A stretch of DNA of 64,000 nucleotides, taken from Nocardioides_B sp963810035. Its GTDB lineage: Bacteria; Actinomycetota; Actinomycetes; Propionibacteriales; Nocardioidaceae. The position numbers and the translations under genes are program-made. The notes beneath the pieces were generated by a model. That model did no database searches. It was not told the origin of the DNA and worked only from the letters and a program-made list of their open reading frames with translations. Shown in pieces: positions 32,267-41,567 of this stretch. The number at the start of each line of letters is the position of its first letter. The first letter of the stretch is position 1. The stretch covers positions 434,001-498,000 of the forward strand of contig CAWEMA010000006.1 of the NCBI GenBank assembly GCA_963810035.1. Reading direction: 5' to 3'.

Positions 32267-32803
32267 TCAGGAGACGTCGTGGAGATGGTGCTCCACGTCG
32301 TGCAGCTGGTAGCGCGCGAGCGTGTCAACCGTGAAGACCGAGCCGTCGCTGCGCCGTCCCGGACGCTCCCACTGCGCCCCCTCCACCGCTGCGTAGGCCT
32401 GCGAGATCGCGGCAGCCGCCTCGACCAGCTCCGTGGCCACCACGGCCGGGTCCTGGCCGCCGTACGCACCGCGTACGGCGGACGCGTCCTGGTCCCAGTT
32501 CTCGAACAGCGGGTCGTCCACGGCGAGCATCATCCGGACCCGCTCACCGAACACGCGGTGCACGTCGCGGACGTGGCAGGCGTACTCCAGCGGCGACCAC
32601 ACCCCGGGGGCCGGACGGTCTCGCACACCGGGCTGCTCGAGCACTCGCTGCCAGGCGCTGGCGTTCGCGTAGACCCGGTTCTTCAGCTCCTCGCGTCGCA
32701 CCGCCCGGGCGTCGAAGCCGCATTCCGGACACGGGCGTTCCAGCACCCAGGTCCAGTCCTTGGTGTCAGGCACGATCGCGGGGTCGGACTTCCGGTCGGT
32801 CAT
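32267..32803 (-). CDS. DinB-like four-helix protein
   Basis: The 178-aa protein fits the DinB/YfiT metalloenzyme superfamily, with histidines placed to bind a metal: YACHVRDVHRVFGER in the middle and YQLHDVEHHLHDV at the end. A CPECGFD pair near residue 30 is common in actinobacterial members. These enzymes include mycothiol- and bacillithiol-dependent transferases, so a thiol-linked detoxification role is possible. The ATG at 32803 was chosen; it lies just after CATACT on the minus strand. Confidence 0.82.
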   Translation of the reverse strand: MTDRKSDPAIVPDTKDWTWVLERPCPECGFDARAVRREELKNRVYANASAWQRVLEQPGVRDRPAPGVWSPLEYACHVRDVHRVFGERVRMMLAVDDPLFENWDQDASAVRGAYGGQDPAVVATELVEAAAAISQAYAAVEGAQWERPGRRSDGSVFTVDTLARYQLHDVEHHLHDVS

Positions 32804-32879
32804 GGTCCAAAGTATGGCGGGCGTCACCTTCGATGGACACGCGTCTCACCGACCCGCCGGATGCTGCGAGAATGCCTCC

Positions 32880-33383
32880 ATGGCCGACGACCTCATCATC
32901 AGGCCCGCAGTCGAGGACGACCTCTCCGACATCGCCGCGATCTACAACCACGAGATCGCGAACAGCACCGCGACGTTCGACCTCGAGCCTCCGACGATCA
33001 CCTACTGGGAGCAACGCCTCGCGGGCAAGCACGAGGGCGACCATCTCCTCGTCGCGGTGGACACCGACAACGACGTGGTGGGCTACGCCTACTCCTGGTC
33101 CTACCGGCCACGCCCGGCGTACAACCTCACCCGCGAGACCTCGATCTACCTCGACCCGTCGGTGCGGGGCCGCGGGATCGGCCGGCTGCTCTACCCGGCG
33201 CTGCTCGACGCGATGGCCGAGTCGGGGGTGCACACGGCGGTCGCCCTGGTCGCGCTGCCGAACCCCGGCAGCATCGCGCTGCACAAGGCGTGCGGCTTCG
33301 AGCACGTCGGCACGATGCGCGAGGTGGGCTTCAAGTTCGACCAGTGGGTCGACGTGGAGTGGTACCAGAAGCTGCTCAGCTAG
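32880..33383 (+). CDS. GNAT acetyltransferase, phosphinothricin acetyltransferase-like
   Basis: The 167-aa protein has the Pat/YncA-type GNAT pattern: IRPAVEDDLSDIAAIYNHEI at the start, the acetyl-CoA loop in VRGRGIGRLLYPALLDAM, and LPNPGSIALHKACGFEHVGT near the end. Relatives acetylate phosphinothricin, methionine sulfone or similar amino acid analogues. GAGAAT ends 6 nt before the ATG, suggesting leaderless expression. It is divergent from the DinB gene. Confidence 0.88.
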   Translation: MADDLIIRPAVEDDLSDIAAIYNHEIANSTATFDLEPPTITYWEQRLAGKHEGDHLLVAVDTDNDVVGYAYSWSYRPRPAYNLTRETSIYLDPSVRGRGIGRLLYPALLDAMAESGVHTAVALVALPNPGSIALHKACGFEHVGTMREVGFKFDQWVDVEWYQKLLS

Positions 33384-33402
33384 CCTCGGCGGTCCCGGGA
33401 GG

Positions 33403-34206
33403 TCAGGTCAGCAGCAGCCGGTCGAAGCGCCGGGACGCCACGGCGAGGCCGAGCAGGCCCATCGCCACCAGGTAGGCAACGGACACCAGCGAGTCGACCG
33501 TCAGCGCCCCGGTGGTCAGCTCGCGGGTCAGGGTCACGCCGCGGTAGAGCGGGGTCACCTCCACGACCCAGCGCAGCACACCGTGGAACGCGGTGATCGG
33601 GAAGAACGTCGCGGAGAACAGGAACATCGGGACGATCGCGAGCTGGATGTACTCGAAGTCCTGCCAGGACTTCATGAAGGTCGTCAGCGCCATCCCGGCG
33701 CCCGCGAACGCGAACCCGATCAGCCAGGTCGCCGGCCAGGCGAGGACCGCCCACCACGACGACACCAGCCCCATCGCCGCCATCACGACCAGGAACCCGG
33801 CCGCGTAGACCGCCGACCGCATCAGCGACCAGGCCAGCTCGCCGCGGGCGATGTCGATGGTCCGCATCGGCGTCGCGAGGACGCCCTCGTAGACCTTGTC
33901 GTAGCGCAGCTTGAAGAAGATCCCGAACGTCGAGTCCAGGATCGCGCCGTTCATCGCCGACGCGGCCAGCATGCCCGGAGCGACGAAAGCGGCGTAGGAG
34001 ACCACCTGGCCGTTGAACTCGAAGCCGTCGATCAGCCGGCCGACGCCGACACCGATCGAGAACAGGTAGAGCACCGGCTCGAGGAAGCCGGTCAGGAACA
34101 CCACCCAGCTCGAGCGGTAGACCAGGAAGTTGCGCCGGACGATCTCCCAGCCTGTGGTGTGCGGGGACGCGACCGCCCGTGCCGCGGCGGCAGTGACGAG
34201 GGACAT
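33403..34206 (-). CDS. ABC-2 type exporter permease (NodJ/DrrB-like)
   Basis: The 267-aa protein has six membrane helices. The family signature is visible at FLEPVLYLFSIGVGVG, FVAPGMLAASAMNGAILDST, and near the end MFLFSATFFPI. With the next gene's permease and the ATPase it forms a heteromeric drug or lipid exporter of the DrrAB/NodIJ type. It ends the three-gene unit, 3 nt after the preceding permease gene. Confidence 0.88.
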   Translation of the reverse strand: MSLVTAAAARAVASPHTTGWEIVRRNFLVYRSSWVVFLTGFLEPVLYLFSIGVGVGRLIDGFEFNGQVVSYAAFVAPGMLAASAMNGAILDSTFGIFFKLRYDKVYEGVLATPMRTIDIARGELAWSLMRSAVYAAGFLVVMAAMGLVSSWWAVLAWPATWLIGFAFAGAGMALTTFMKSWQDFEYIQLAIVPMFLFSATFFPITAFHGVLRWVVEVTPLYRGVTLTRELTTGALTVDSLVSVAYLVAMGLLGLAVASRRFDRLLLT

Positions 34207-34209
34207 GGC

Positions 34210-35019
34210 TTACGTCTCCATCCGCTTGTCGAGGCGCCAGACCGCGAGCCACCAGCCGACCAGGCTGAGCACGACGAGGTAGACGAGGTGCACGACCGCA
34301 AGGCCGGGACGGACGTCGCCGAGGACGAGCATCCGGGTCAGGTCGACGCCGTGCCACAGCGGCGTGAGCCGGGCGACCCACTCCAGCGGCGCGGACAGGT
34401 TGCTGATCGGGAAGAACGCGCCGGAGAACAGGAACAGCGGGACCACCAGCAGCCGGTAGATGATCGCGAACCCCGACTCGCTCTCGAGCGTCGCTGAGTA
34501 GGCGAAGAACACGCCGGCGAAGCTGAGCCCGACGAGCACGAGCACGGGCCAGGCGAGCAGCACGCCCCATGCCGACTCGAAGACCCCGAACGGCGCCATC
34601 ACCGCCAGGAACACCGCACAGGTGGTCGCGACCCGGAACATCACGAACAGCAGGTGCGCTGCCACCACGTCGGCGACGGCCAACGGCGTCGCGATCATCG
34701 CGTAGTAGGTGCGGTGCCACTTGATGTTGCCCATCACCGGCCAGGTGGTCTCCCCCGTCGCGGTCTGCATGGCGTGCGCAGCGGCCAGGCCGGGCGCCAC
34801 GAAGGCGAGGTAGGACGGCGCCCCGTCCAAGGTCGCACCCCGGTCGACGTACCCGCCGAGCAGGACGCCCATGGCCAGCACGTAGAGCAGCGGCATCACG
34901 AACGACGTGACGACCGAGCCCTTCCAGGTGCGCTTGTAGGCGGTGGCCCAGTAGCTGCGCTGCCGGGCCACCATCTCCCACCGGGGCAGGGCCGACCGCG
35001 GGCTGTGCGTGAGGGTCAT
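34210..35019 (-). CDS. ABC-2 type exporter permease
   Basis: The 269-aa protein is a second ABC-2 permease with FVMPLLYVLAMGVLLGGYVD, FVAPGLAAAHAMQTATGETT and LFLFSGAFFPISNLS. It is paralogous to the permease encoded just downstream, so the transporter probably pairs two different membrane subunits. Its ATG overlaps the stop of the ATPase gene (ATGA), indicating translational coupling. Confidence 0.88.
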   Translation of the reverse strand: MTLTHSPRSALPRWEMVARQRSYWATAYKRTWKGSVVTSFVMPLLYVLAMGVLLGGYVDRGATLDGAPSYLAFVAPGLAAAHAMQTATGETTWPVMGNIKWHRTYYAMIATPLAVADVVAAHLLFVMFRVATTCAVFLAVMAPFGVFESAWGVLLAWPVLVLVGLSFAGVFFAYSATLESESGFAIIYRLLVVPLFLFSGAFFPISNLSAPLEWVARLTPLWHGVDLTRMLVLGDVRPGLAVVHLVYLVVLSLVGWWLAVWRLDKRMET

Positions 35020-36053
35020 CAGTCCACCAGCGTCCGGCCGGTGAGGCGCAGGAAGACGTCCTCGAGGGTCGAGCGGCGGACGAGTACGGCGACCGGGTCG
35101 AGGCCGCGCTCGTGCACCCGGGCCAGCGTCTCCTCGCCGTCAGGGGTGTAGAGCAGCAGCCGGTCCGGCAGCACCTCGACGCGATCCGCGAGGTCGGCGA
35201 CCTGCTCGGCGAGTGCCTCGTGCTCGCCCACCCCGAACCGCAGCTCGGCCACCTCGCGGGTGGAGTGCTCGCGGATCAGCGCGAGCGGCGAGCCCTCCGC
35301 GACGATGTCACCGCCGTCCATCACGACCAGGCGGTCGCACAGCTGCTCGGCCTCGTCCATGTAGTGGGTGGTGATCACCAGTGTCACGCCCCGCTGCTTG
35401 AGCCGGAACAGCCGGTCCCAGAGCAGGTGCCGGGCCTGCGGGTCCAGCCCGGTGGTCGGCTCGTCGAGCAGCAGCAGGTCCGGGTCGTTGATCAGTGAGC
35501 GGGCGATCGTCAGCCGCCGCTTCATGCCTCCGGACAGGTCAACGACCTTGGCCTTCGCCTTCTCGGTGAGCTGCACGAAGTCGAGCAGCTCGTCGGCGCG
35601 CGCGGCGGCCTCGGCCTTCCGGATCCCGAAGTAGGAGGCATAGACCAGGAGGTTCTCGCGGACGTTCAGCTCCAGGTCGAGGGTGTCCTCCTGCGGACAG
35701 ACGCCGAGCCGCGACCGGATGTCCGGGCCGTGGGTGCCCGGGTCCATGCCCAGGATCGACAGCTCGCCGCCGGACGGCGGCGACACGGCCGCGACCATCC
35801 GCATCGTCGAGGACTTGCCGGCGCCGTTGGGGCCCAGGAACCCGAACGACTCCCCCGCCCGCACGTCGAGGTCGATGCCCTTCACGGCCTCGAAGTCGCC
35901 GTAGGACTTGCGCAGGCCGCGGGCCCAGATCATCGAGCTGGCGCGGGACTCGTCGTACCCGTCCGCCGGGGCGTCACCGGGGCGGCCACCGGGGCCGGGC
36001 CTGCCGTCGCCCGTCGAGCCGGTCACGGTTCCCGAGAAAGGTGTCGAAGGCAC
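35019..36053 (-). CDS. ABC exporter ATP-binding protein (NodI/DrrA-like)
   Basis: The 344-aa ATPase has a Walker A motif GPNGAGKSS, Q-loop GVCPQEDTLDLELNV, signature DLSGGMKRRL, Walker B LLLLDEPTTGLD and switch His in VITTHYMDEAEQL. An approximately 40-residue Gly/Pro-rich N-terminal extension precedes the domain, and a DUF4162-like C-terminal region follows. It powers the two ABC-2 permeases encoded downstream. The GTG at 36053 follows TAGGGT (minus strand, 36060-36065) by 6 nt, which supports the extended start and a leaderless mRNA. The drug or lipid exported is unknown. Confidence 0.92.
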   Translation of the reverse strand: MPSTPFSGTVTGSTGDGRPGPGGRPGDAPADGYDESRASSMIWARGLRKSYGDFEAVKGIDLDVRAGESFGFLGPNGAGKSSTMRMVAAVSPPSGGELSILGMDPGTHGPDIRSRLGVCPQEDTLDLELNVRENLLVYASYFGIRKAEAAARADELLDFVQLTEKAKAKVVDLSGGMKRRLTIARSLINDPDLLLLDEPTTGLDPQARHLLWDRLFRLKQRGVTLVITTHYMDEAEQLCDRLVVMDGGDIVAEGSPLALIREHSTREVAELRFGVGEHEALAEQVADLADRVEVLPDRLLLYTPDGEETLARVHERGLDPVAVLVRRSTLEDVFLRLTGRTLVD

Positions 36054-36126
36054 GGGTCGACCCTACGTTCGACCACCGACAGGGTCACCCCCTTTATCGG
36101 CTGGACACACCCGCCAGGATGGGCGC

Positions 36127-36900
36127 ATGAGCGCCCCCCTCACCCCGTCCCGGCCCGTCGTCCTCGTCACCGGGGTCGGGCGCACCGTCGGCATCGGCGC
36201 GGGGGTCGCGCTGAGGCTTGCGCACGACGGCTGGGACGTCGCGACGACGCACTGGGCGCCGTACGACGAGCGGATGCCGTGGGGACGCCAGGACGGCGAC
36301 CCTGCGACCGTGGCCGGGCAGCTGGCCGAGCGAGGCGCCCGCACCGTCGCGGTCGAGGCCGACCTCAGCGACGTACGCGCTCCCGGCCGGGTGTTCGACG
36401 CGGTGGAGGCCGAGCTCGGCCCGGTGACCGCGCTGGTGATGTGCCACTGCGAGTCGGTCGACTCGGGCCTGCTGGACACCACCGTCGAGAGCTTCGACCG
36501 GCACTACGCGGTGAACGTGCGGGCGTCGTGGCTGCTCGTGAAGGAGTACGCCGAGCGGTTCCGCACCGAGCCGGGCAGCGGCCGGGTGGTCGCCTTGACC
36601 AGCGACGCGGTCGTCGGCAACCTGCCCTACGGCTCGACCAAGGGGGCGCTGGACCGGATGGTCATCGCGTCCGCCCGGGAGCTGGCCCACCTGCGGGTCA
36701 GCGCCAACGTGGTCAACCCCGGCCCGGTGGACACCGGCTGGATGTCGGAGGACCTGCGCGCCGGGATCGCCACCGCGACCCCGCTGGGCCGCGGTGGCAC
36801 GCCGCAGGACACCGCCGCCCTGGTGTCGTTCCTGTGCTCGGCCGAGGGTGGCTGGGTGAACGGCCAGCTCCTCAACGCCGACGGCGGCCTGCACGTCTGA
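36127..36900 (+). CDS. Short-chain dehydrogenase/reductase
   Basis: The 257-aa protein is a classical SDR: cofactor motif TGVGRTVGIGAGVALRL, an NVRASWLLV block, catalytic Ser in VALTSDAVVG, and the Y-x3-K pair in PYGSTKGALDRM. The C-terminal PGPVDTGWM matches the usual fold. The glycine motif differs slightly from TGxxxGIG (TGVGRTVGIG), as in ENR-like or atypical 3-ketoacyl reductases. CAGGAT ends 6 nt before the ATG. It shares a 73-bp divergent region with the ABC ATPase gene. Confidence 0.88.
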   Translation: MSAPLTPSRPVVLVTGVGRTVGIGAGVALRLAHDGWDVATTHWAPYDERMPWGRQDGDPATVAGQLAERGARTVAVEADLSDVRAPGRVFDAVEAELGPVTALVMCHCESVDSGLLDTTVESFDRHYAVNVRASWLLVKEYAERFRTEPGSGRVVALTSDAVVGNLPYGSTKGALDRMVIASARELAHLRVSANVVNPGPVDTGWMSEDLRAGIATATPLGRGGTPQDTAALVSFLCSAEGGWVNGQLLNADGGLHV

Positions 36901-36953
36901 CCCGGCACCCGCTCGGCTGAGGGACTGTCGGTGGTGTCCGGCAGGATGGTGGG

Positions 36954-39900
36954 GTGGCGAAGCAGACCGTGAAGGGAGCGGGGCGGGGCGAGACGGACGT
37001 GCTCGCGTCCTTCAGCGAGCCCACCCGCACCTGGTTCGAGGCCGCCTTCGCCGCTCCCACCCCGGCGCAGGTGGGCGCCTGGCAGGCGGTCGCCGCGGGC
37101 CGCAACGCCCTGGTGGTCGCGCCCACCGGCTCCGGCAAGACCCTCTCGGCGTTCCTGTGGTCACTCGACCGGCTGGCCCGCGAGCCGCGGCCGGCCGAGA
37201 AGCTGCAGCGCTGCCGGGTCCTCTACGTCTCCCCGCTCAAGGCCCTCGCCGTCGACGTGGAGCGCAACCTCCGGGCGCCGCTGACCGGCATCCGGCACAC
37301 CTCGGACCGGCTCGGGGTCGCCGCGCCGGACATCACCGTCGGGCTGCGCTCGGGGGACACCAGCGCCGCCGACCGGCGCAAGCTCGGGACGACGCCCCCG
37401 GACATCCTGATCACCACCCCCGAGTCGCTGTTCCTGATGCTCACCTCTCAGGCGCGCGAGTCGCTGCGCGGCGTCGAGACCGTGATCGTCGACGAGGTGC
37501 ACGCCGTCGCCGGCACCAAGCGGGGCGCCCACCTCGCGCTGTCGCTCGAGCGCCTCGACGAGCTGCTCGAGGAGCCGGCGCAGCGCATCGGGCTCTCCGC
37601 GACGGTCCGCCCGGTCGACGAGGTGGCCCGGTTCCTCGGCGGCGCCCGGCCGGTCGAGGTGGTCGCGCCCGGCTCGACCAAGGAGTGGGACCTCAAGGTC
37701 GTGGTGCCGGTCGAGGACATGACCGAGCTCGCGCTGGCCGCGGCCGTCGACGAGGTCCCCGAGGGGTCCGTCGCCGGCAACGCGGAGCGCCGCGGGTCGA
37801 TCTGGCCGCACGTCGAGGAACGGGTCGTCGACCTGATCGAGCAGCACCGCTCGACGATCGTGTTCGCCAACTCCCGCCGTCTCGCGGAGCGGCTGACCGC
37901 CCGGTTCAACGAGATCGCCGCCGACCGCTCGACCAGCCGTACGGGGGCGCGGACGCCGGCCGCGCTGATGGGACAGGCCGGGCAGTCCCACGGCGCCGAC
38001 GCCGCCGACCCGGTGATCGCCCGGGCCCACCACGGGTCGGTCTCCAAGGAGCAGCGCGCCCTGATCGAGGACGACCTCAAGCGCGGCCGGCTGCCCTGCG
38101 TGGTCGCCACGTCCAGCCTCGAGCTCGGCATCGACATGGGTGCGGTCGACCTCGTCGTGCAGATCGAGTCACCCCCGTCGGTGGCCTCGGCCCTCCAGCG
38201 GGTCGGACGGGCCGGCCACCAGGTCGGCGAGGTGTCCCGGGGCGTGCTGCTGCCCAAGCACCGCGGCGACCTCGTGCAGACCGCTGTCGCCGTGGAGCGG
38301 ATGCGCACGGGGGCGATCGAGGCGCTGCACGTGCCGACCAACCCGCTCGACGTGCTCGCCCAGCACGTGGTCGCGGCCACCGCCGTGGACGAGTGGGACG
38401 TCGACGCGCTGTTCACGCTGGTCCGTCGCTCCGCCCCTTTCGCGACGCTGCCCCGCTCGGCGTACGACGCGACCCTCGACCTGCTCAGCGGGAGGTACCC
38501 CTCCGACGAGTTCCGCGAGCTGCGCCCACGCATCGTCTGGGACCGCGTCGCGGGCACGCTGACCGCCCGTCCCGGCGCGCAGCGGCTGGCCGTCACCAGC
38601 GGCGGGACGATCCCCGACCGCGGGCTGTTCGGGGTGTTCCTGGTCGGCGAGAAGGCCAGCCGCGTCGGGGAGCTCGACGAGGAGATGGTCTACGAGTCCC
38701 GCGTCGGTGACGTGTTCGCGCTCGGGGCGACGTCCTGGCGGATCGAGGACATCACCCACGACCGGGTGCTGGTCTCCCCCGCCCCCGGACAGCCCGGCCG
38801 GCTGCCGTTCTGGAAGGGCGACCAGCTGGGCCGACCCGCCGAGCTCGGCGCGGCGATCGGCGCGTTCACCCGGGAGCTGTCCGCGCTGTCGACCGAGCAG
38901 GCCAAGCAGCGCTGCACGGACGCCGGCCTCGACGAGTGGGCGGCCGACAACCTGGTCGCGTTCCTCGACGAGCAGCGCGAGGCCACCGCCACGTTGCCGA
39001 CCGACCGGACGGTGCTCGTCGAGCGGTTCCGCGACGAGCTCGGCGACTGGCGGATCGTGATCCACTCGCCGTACGGCGCGCAGGTGCACGCGCCCTGGGC
39101 GCTGGCGATCGGCACCCGGCTCCGCGAGCGCTACGGCATCGACGCCCAGGCCCTGCCCGGCGACGACGGCATCGTGCTGCGGGTCCCGGAGACCGACCAG
39201 GACCCGCCCGCCGCGGACGTGGTGGTCTTCGACCCCGACGAGATCGAGGACATCGTCACCGCCGAGGTCGGCGGGTCGGCGCTGTTCGCGTCCCGGTTCC
39301 GCGAGTGCGCGGCGCGCGCCCTGCTCCTGCCCCGCCGCGACCCGGGCCGCCGCTCGCCGCTGTGGCAGCAGCGGCAGCGCAGCGCGCAGCTGCTCGAGGT
39401 CGCGGTCAAGTACCCGTCCTTCCCGATCGTCCTGGAGGCCGTCCGGGAGTGCCTGCAGGACGTGTACGACGTCCCGGCGCTCCTCGGCCTCATGCGTGAC
39501 CTCGCGTCCCGCAGGATCCGGGTCGTCGAGGTCTCCACGACCCAGCCGTCGCCGTTCGCCCGGTCGCTGCTGTTCGGCTACGTCGCGGCGTTCATGTACG
39601 AAGGCGACTCCCCCGTCGCCGAGCGTCGGGCCGCCGCGCTCTCGCTGGACCAGGGCCTGCTCGCCGAGCTGCTCGGCCGGGCGGAGCTGCGCGAGCTGCT
39701 CGACCCCGACGTGCTCGCCGAGCTGGAGCGCGAGCTGCAACGGCTCACCCCGGACCGGCAGGCCCGCGACGCCGAGGGCGTGGCCGACCTGCTCCGGCTG
39801 CTCGGACCGCTGTCCACGCAGGAGGTCGCCGAGCGCTGCGTCGGGGGCGCCGACGTCGCCTCCTGGCTGGCCCTGCTCTCCGACGCCCGACGCGTCGTCG

Positions 39901-41567
39901 AGGTGCGAATGGGCGGCTCGGAGCGGTGGACCGCGGTCGAGGACGTCGCCCGGCTGCGCGACGGGCTCGGTGTCCCCGTCCCGCCCGGCACCCCCGAGGT
40001 GTTCACCGAGTCGGTCGAGGACCCGCTGGCCGATCTGGTCGCCCGGTTCGCCCGCACGCACGGCCCGTTCACGCCCGCCGACGTCGCGTCCCGGCTCGGG
40101 CTCGGCGTCGCGGTGGCCCAGCAGACCCTGTCCCGGCTCGCCGCGCAGGGCCGGGTGCTCGAGGGCGAGTTCCGTCCGGCCGGCGCCGGCGCCGAGTGGT
40201 GTGACGCCGAGGTGCTGCGGCGGCTGCGGCGACGCTCGCTCGCCGCGCTCCGCAAGGAGGTCGAGCCGGTCGAGCCCTCGACGCTGGGCCGGTTCCTCCC
40301 GGTCTGGCAGAACGTCGGCGGCCGGCTGCGCGGCGTCGACGGCGTGCTCACCGTCGTCGACCAGCTCGCCGGCTGCGCCGTGCCCGCCTCGGCGCTGGAG
40401 TCGCTCGTCCTGGGCAGCCGGGTCGCCGACTACTCGCCCGCGATGCTCGACGAGCTGACCGCGAGCGGCGAGGTGCTCTGGGCCGGCCACGGCACCCTGC
40501 CCGGCACCGACGGCTGGGTCTCGCTGCACCTGGCCGACACCGCGCACCTGACCCTGCCCGACCACGCCGAGCTGGAGACGACCCCCCTGCACGACGCGGT
40601 CGTCGAGGCCCTCGGCGGCGGGGGCGCCTACTTCTTCCGGCAGCTGTCGCAGAGCGTCGGCTCCACCGACGACAAGGCGCTCGAGGCGGCGCTGTGGGAC
40701 CTGGTCTGGGGCGGACGGCTCGGCAACGACACCCTCGCGCCGGTGCGGGTGCTCACCTCCGGGGGCCGCACGGCGCACCGGTCCCGCCGGCCGGCACCGC
40801 GGACCCGGATCTCCTCCCGCCCACGGCGTCCCGACCTGCCCTCGCGCACCGGACCGCCGACGATGGTCGGACGGTGGGCCCTGCTGCCCGACCTCGAGAC
40901 GGACGCCACCCGGCGGGCGCACGCGTCGGCCGAGGGCCTGCTCGAGCGGCACGGCGTCGTGACCCGGGGCGCGGTGACCAGCGAGCGGGTGCCCGGCGGG
41001 TTCGCCGGCGTCTACAAGGTGCTCTCCGCCTTCGAGGACTCCGGCCGGTGCCGCCGGGGCTACTTCGTCGCCTCCCTCGGCGCGGCCCAGTTCGGGGGGC
41101 CCGGCGCCGTCGACCGGCTGCGGTCCTTCTCCCGCGAAGTGGGGGACGCGACCGTCGACAAGGTGCAGGCGGTGGCACTGGCCGCGACGGACCCGGCCAA
41201 CCCGTACGGCGCGGCGCTGCCCTGGCCCGAGCGGTCCGCCGACGACGCCGCGCCGGGGACCGGCACCGGCCACCGGCCCGGACGCAAGGCCGGTGCGCTC
41301 GTCGTGCTGGTGGACGGCGAGCTGACCGTGTACGTCGAGCGGGGTGGCCGCACGTTGCTGACCTTCACCGACGACGTCGACGCCCTGTCCCCGGCGATGG
41401 GCGCGCTCGCGACCGCCGTACGCCAGGGCGCCCTCGGACGCCTGACCGTCGAGCGCGCCGACGGGGAGAACATCCTCAGCACCGGCCAACGGTCCAGCGC
41501 GCTGCGGCTCGCCCTGGAGGGCGCCGGCTTCATCGCCACCCCGCGCGGGCTGAGGCTCCGTGGCTGA
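36954..41567 (+). CDS. lhr: Lhr-type ATP-dependent DNA helicase
   Basis: The 1537-aa protein is a superfamily 2 3'-5' helicase. It has Walker A APTGSGKTLSAFLWSL, a DEVH box (VIVDEVHAVAGTKRG), motif III GLSATVRP, motif V TSSLELGIDMGAVDLV and motif VI QRVGRAGHQVGE, all within the first 430 residues. The winged-helix and Lhr-specific domains follow, then a C-terminal half of about 650 residues typical of actinobacterial Lhr. It unwinds 3'-tailed DNA and RNA:DNA hybrids and is induced by DNA damage in mycobacteria. The GTG start follows CAGGAT by 6 nt. It heads an operon ending in a base-excision glycosylase gene. Confidence 0.95.
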   Translation: MAKQTVKGAGRGETDVLASFSEPTRTWFEAAFAAPTPAQVGAWQAVAAGRNALVVAPTGSGKTLSAFLWSLDRLAREPRPAEKLQRCRVLYVSPLKALAVDVERNLRAPLTGIRHTSDRLGVAAPDITVGLRSGDTSAADRRKLGTTPPDILITTPESLFLMLTSQARESLRGVETVIVDEVHAVAGTKRGAHLALSLERLDELLEEPAQRIGLSATVRPVDEVARFLGGARPVEVVAPGSTKEWDLKVVVPVEDMTELALAAAVDEVPEGSVAGNAERRGSIWPHVEERVVDLIEQHRSTIVFANSRRLAERLTARFNEIAADRSTSRTGARTPAALMGQAGQSHGADAADPVIARAHHGSVSKEQRALIEDDLKRGRLPCVVATSSLELGIDMGAVDLVVQIESPPSVASALQRVGRAGHQVGEVSRGVLLPKHRGDLVQTAVAVERMRTGAIEALHVPTNPLDVLAQHVVAATAVDEWDVDALFTLVRRSAPFATLPRSAYDATLDLLSGRYPSDEFRELRPRIVWDRVAGTLTARPGAQRLAVTSGGTIPDRGLFGVFLVGEKASRVGELDEEMVYESRVGDVFALGATSWRIEDITHDRVLVSPAPGQPGRLPFWKGDQLGRPAELGAAIGAFTRELSALSTEQAKQRCTDAGLDEWAADNLVAFLDEQREATATLPTDRTVLVERFRDELGDWRIVIHSPYGAQVHAPWALAIGTRLRERYGIDAQALPGDDGIVLRVPETDQDPPAADVVVFDPDEIEDIVTAEVGGSALFASRFRECAARALLLPRRDPGRRSPLWQQRQRSAQLLEVAVKYPSFPIVLEAVRECLQDVYDVPALLGLMRDLASRRIRVVEVSTTQPSPFARSLLFGYVAAFMYEGDSPVAERRAAALSLDQGLLAELLGRAELRELLDPDVLAELERELQRLTPDRQARDAEGVADLLRLLGPLSTQEVAERCVGGADVASWLALLSDARRVVEVRMGGSERWTAVEDVARLRDGLGVPVPPGTPEVFTESVEDPLADLVARFARTHGPFTPADVASRLGLGVAVAQQTLSRLAAQGRVLEGEFRPAGAGAEWCDAEVLRRLRRRSLAALRKEVEPVEPSTLGRFLPVWQNVGGRLRGVDGVLTVVDQLAGCAVPASALESLVLGSRVADYSPAMLDELTASGEVLWAGHGTLPGTDGWVSLHLADTAHLTLPDHAELETTPLHDAVVEALGGGGAYFFRQLSQSVGSTDDKALEAALWDLVWGGRLGNDTLAPVRVLTSGGRTAHRSRRPAPRTRISSRPRRPDLPSRTGPPTMVGRWALLPDLETDATRRAHASAEGLLERHGVVTRGAVTSERVPGGFAGVYKVLSAFEDSGRCRRGYFVASLGAAQFGGPGAVDRLRSFSREVGDATVDKVQAVALAATDPANPYGAALPWPERSADDAAPGTGTGHRPGRKAGALVVLVDGELTVYVERGGRTLLTFTDDVDALSPAMGALATAVRQGALGRLTVERADGENILSTGQRSSALRLALEGAGFIATPRGLRLRG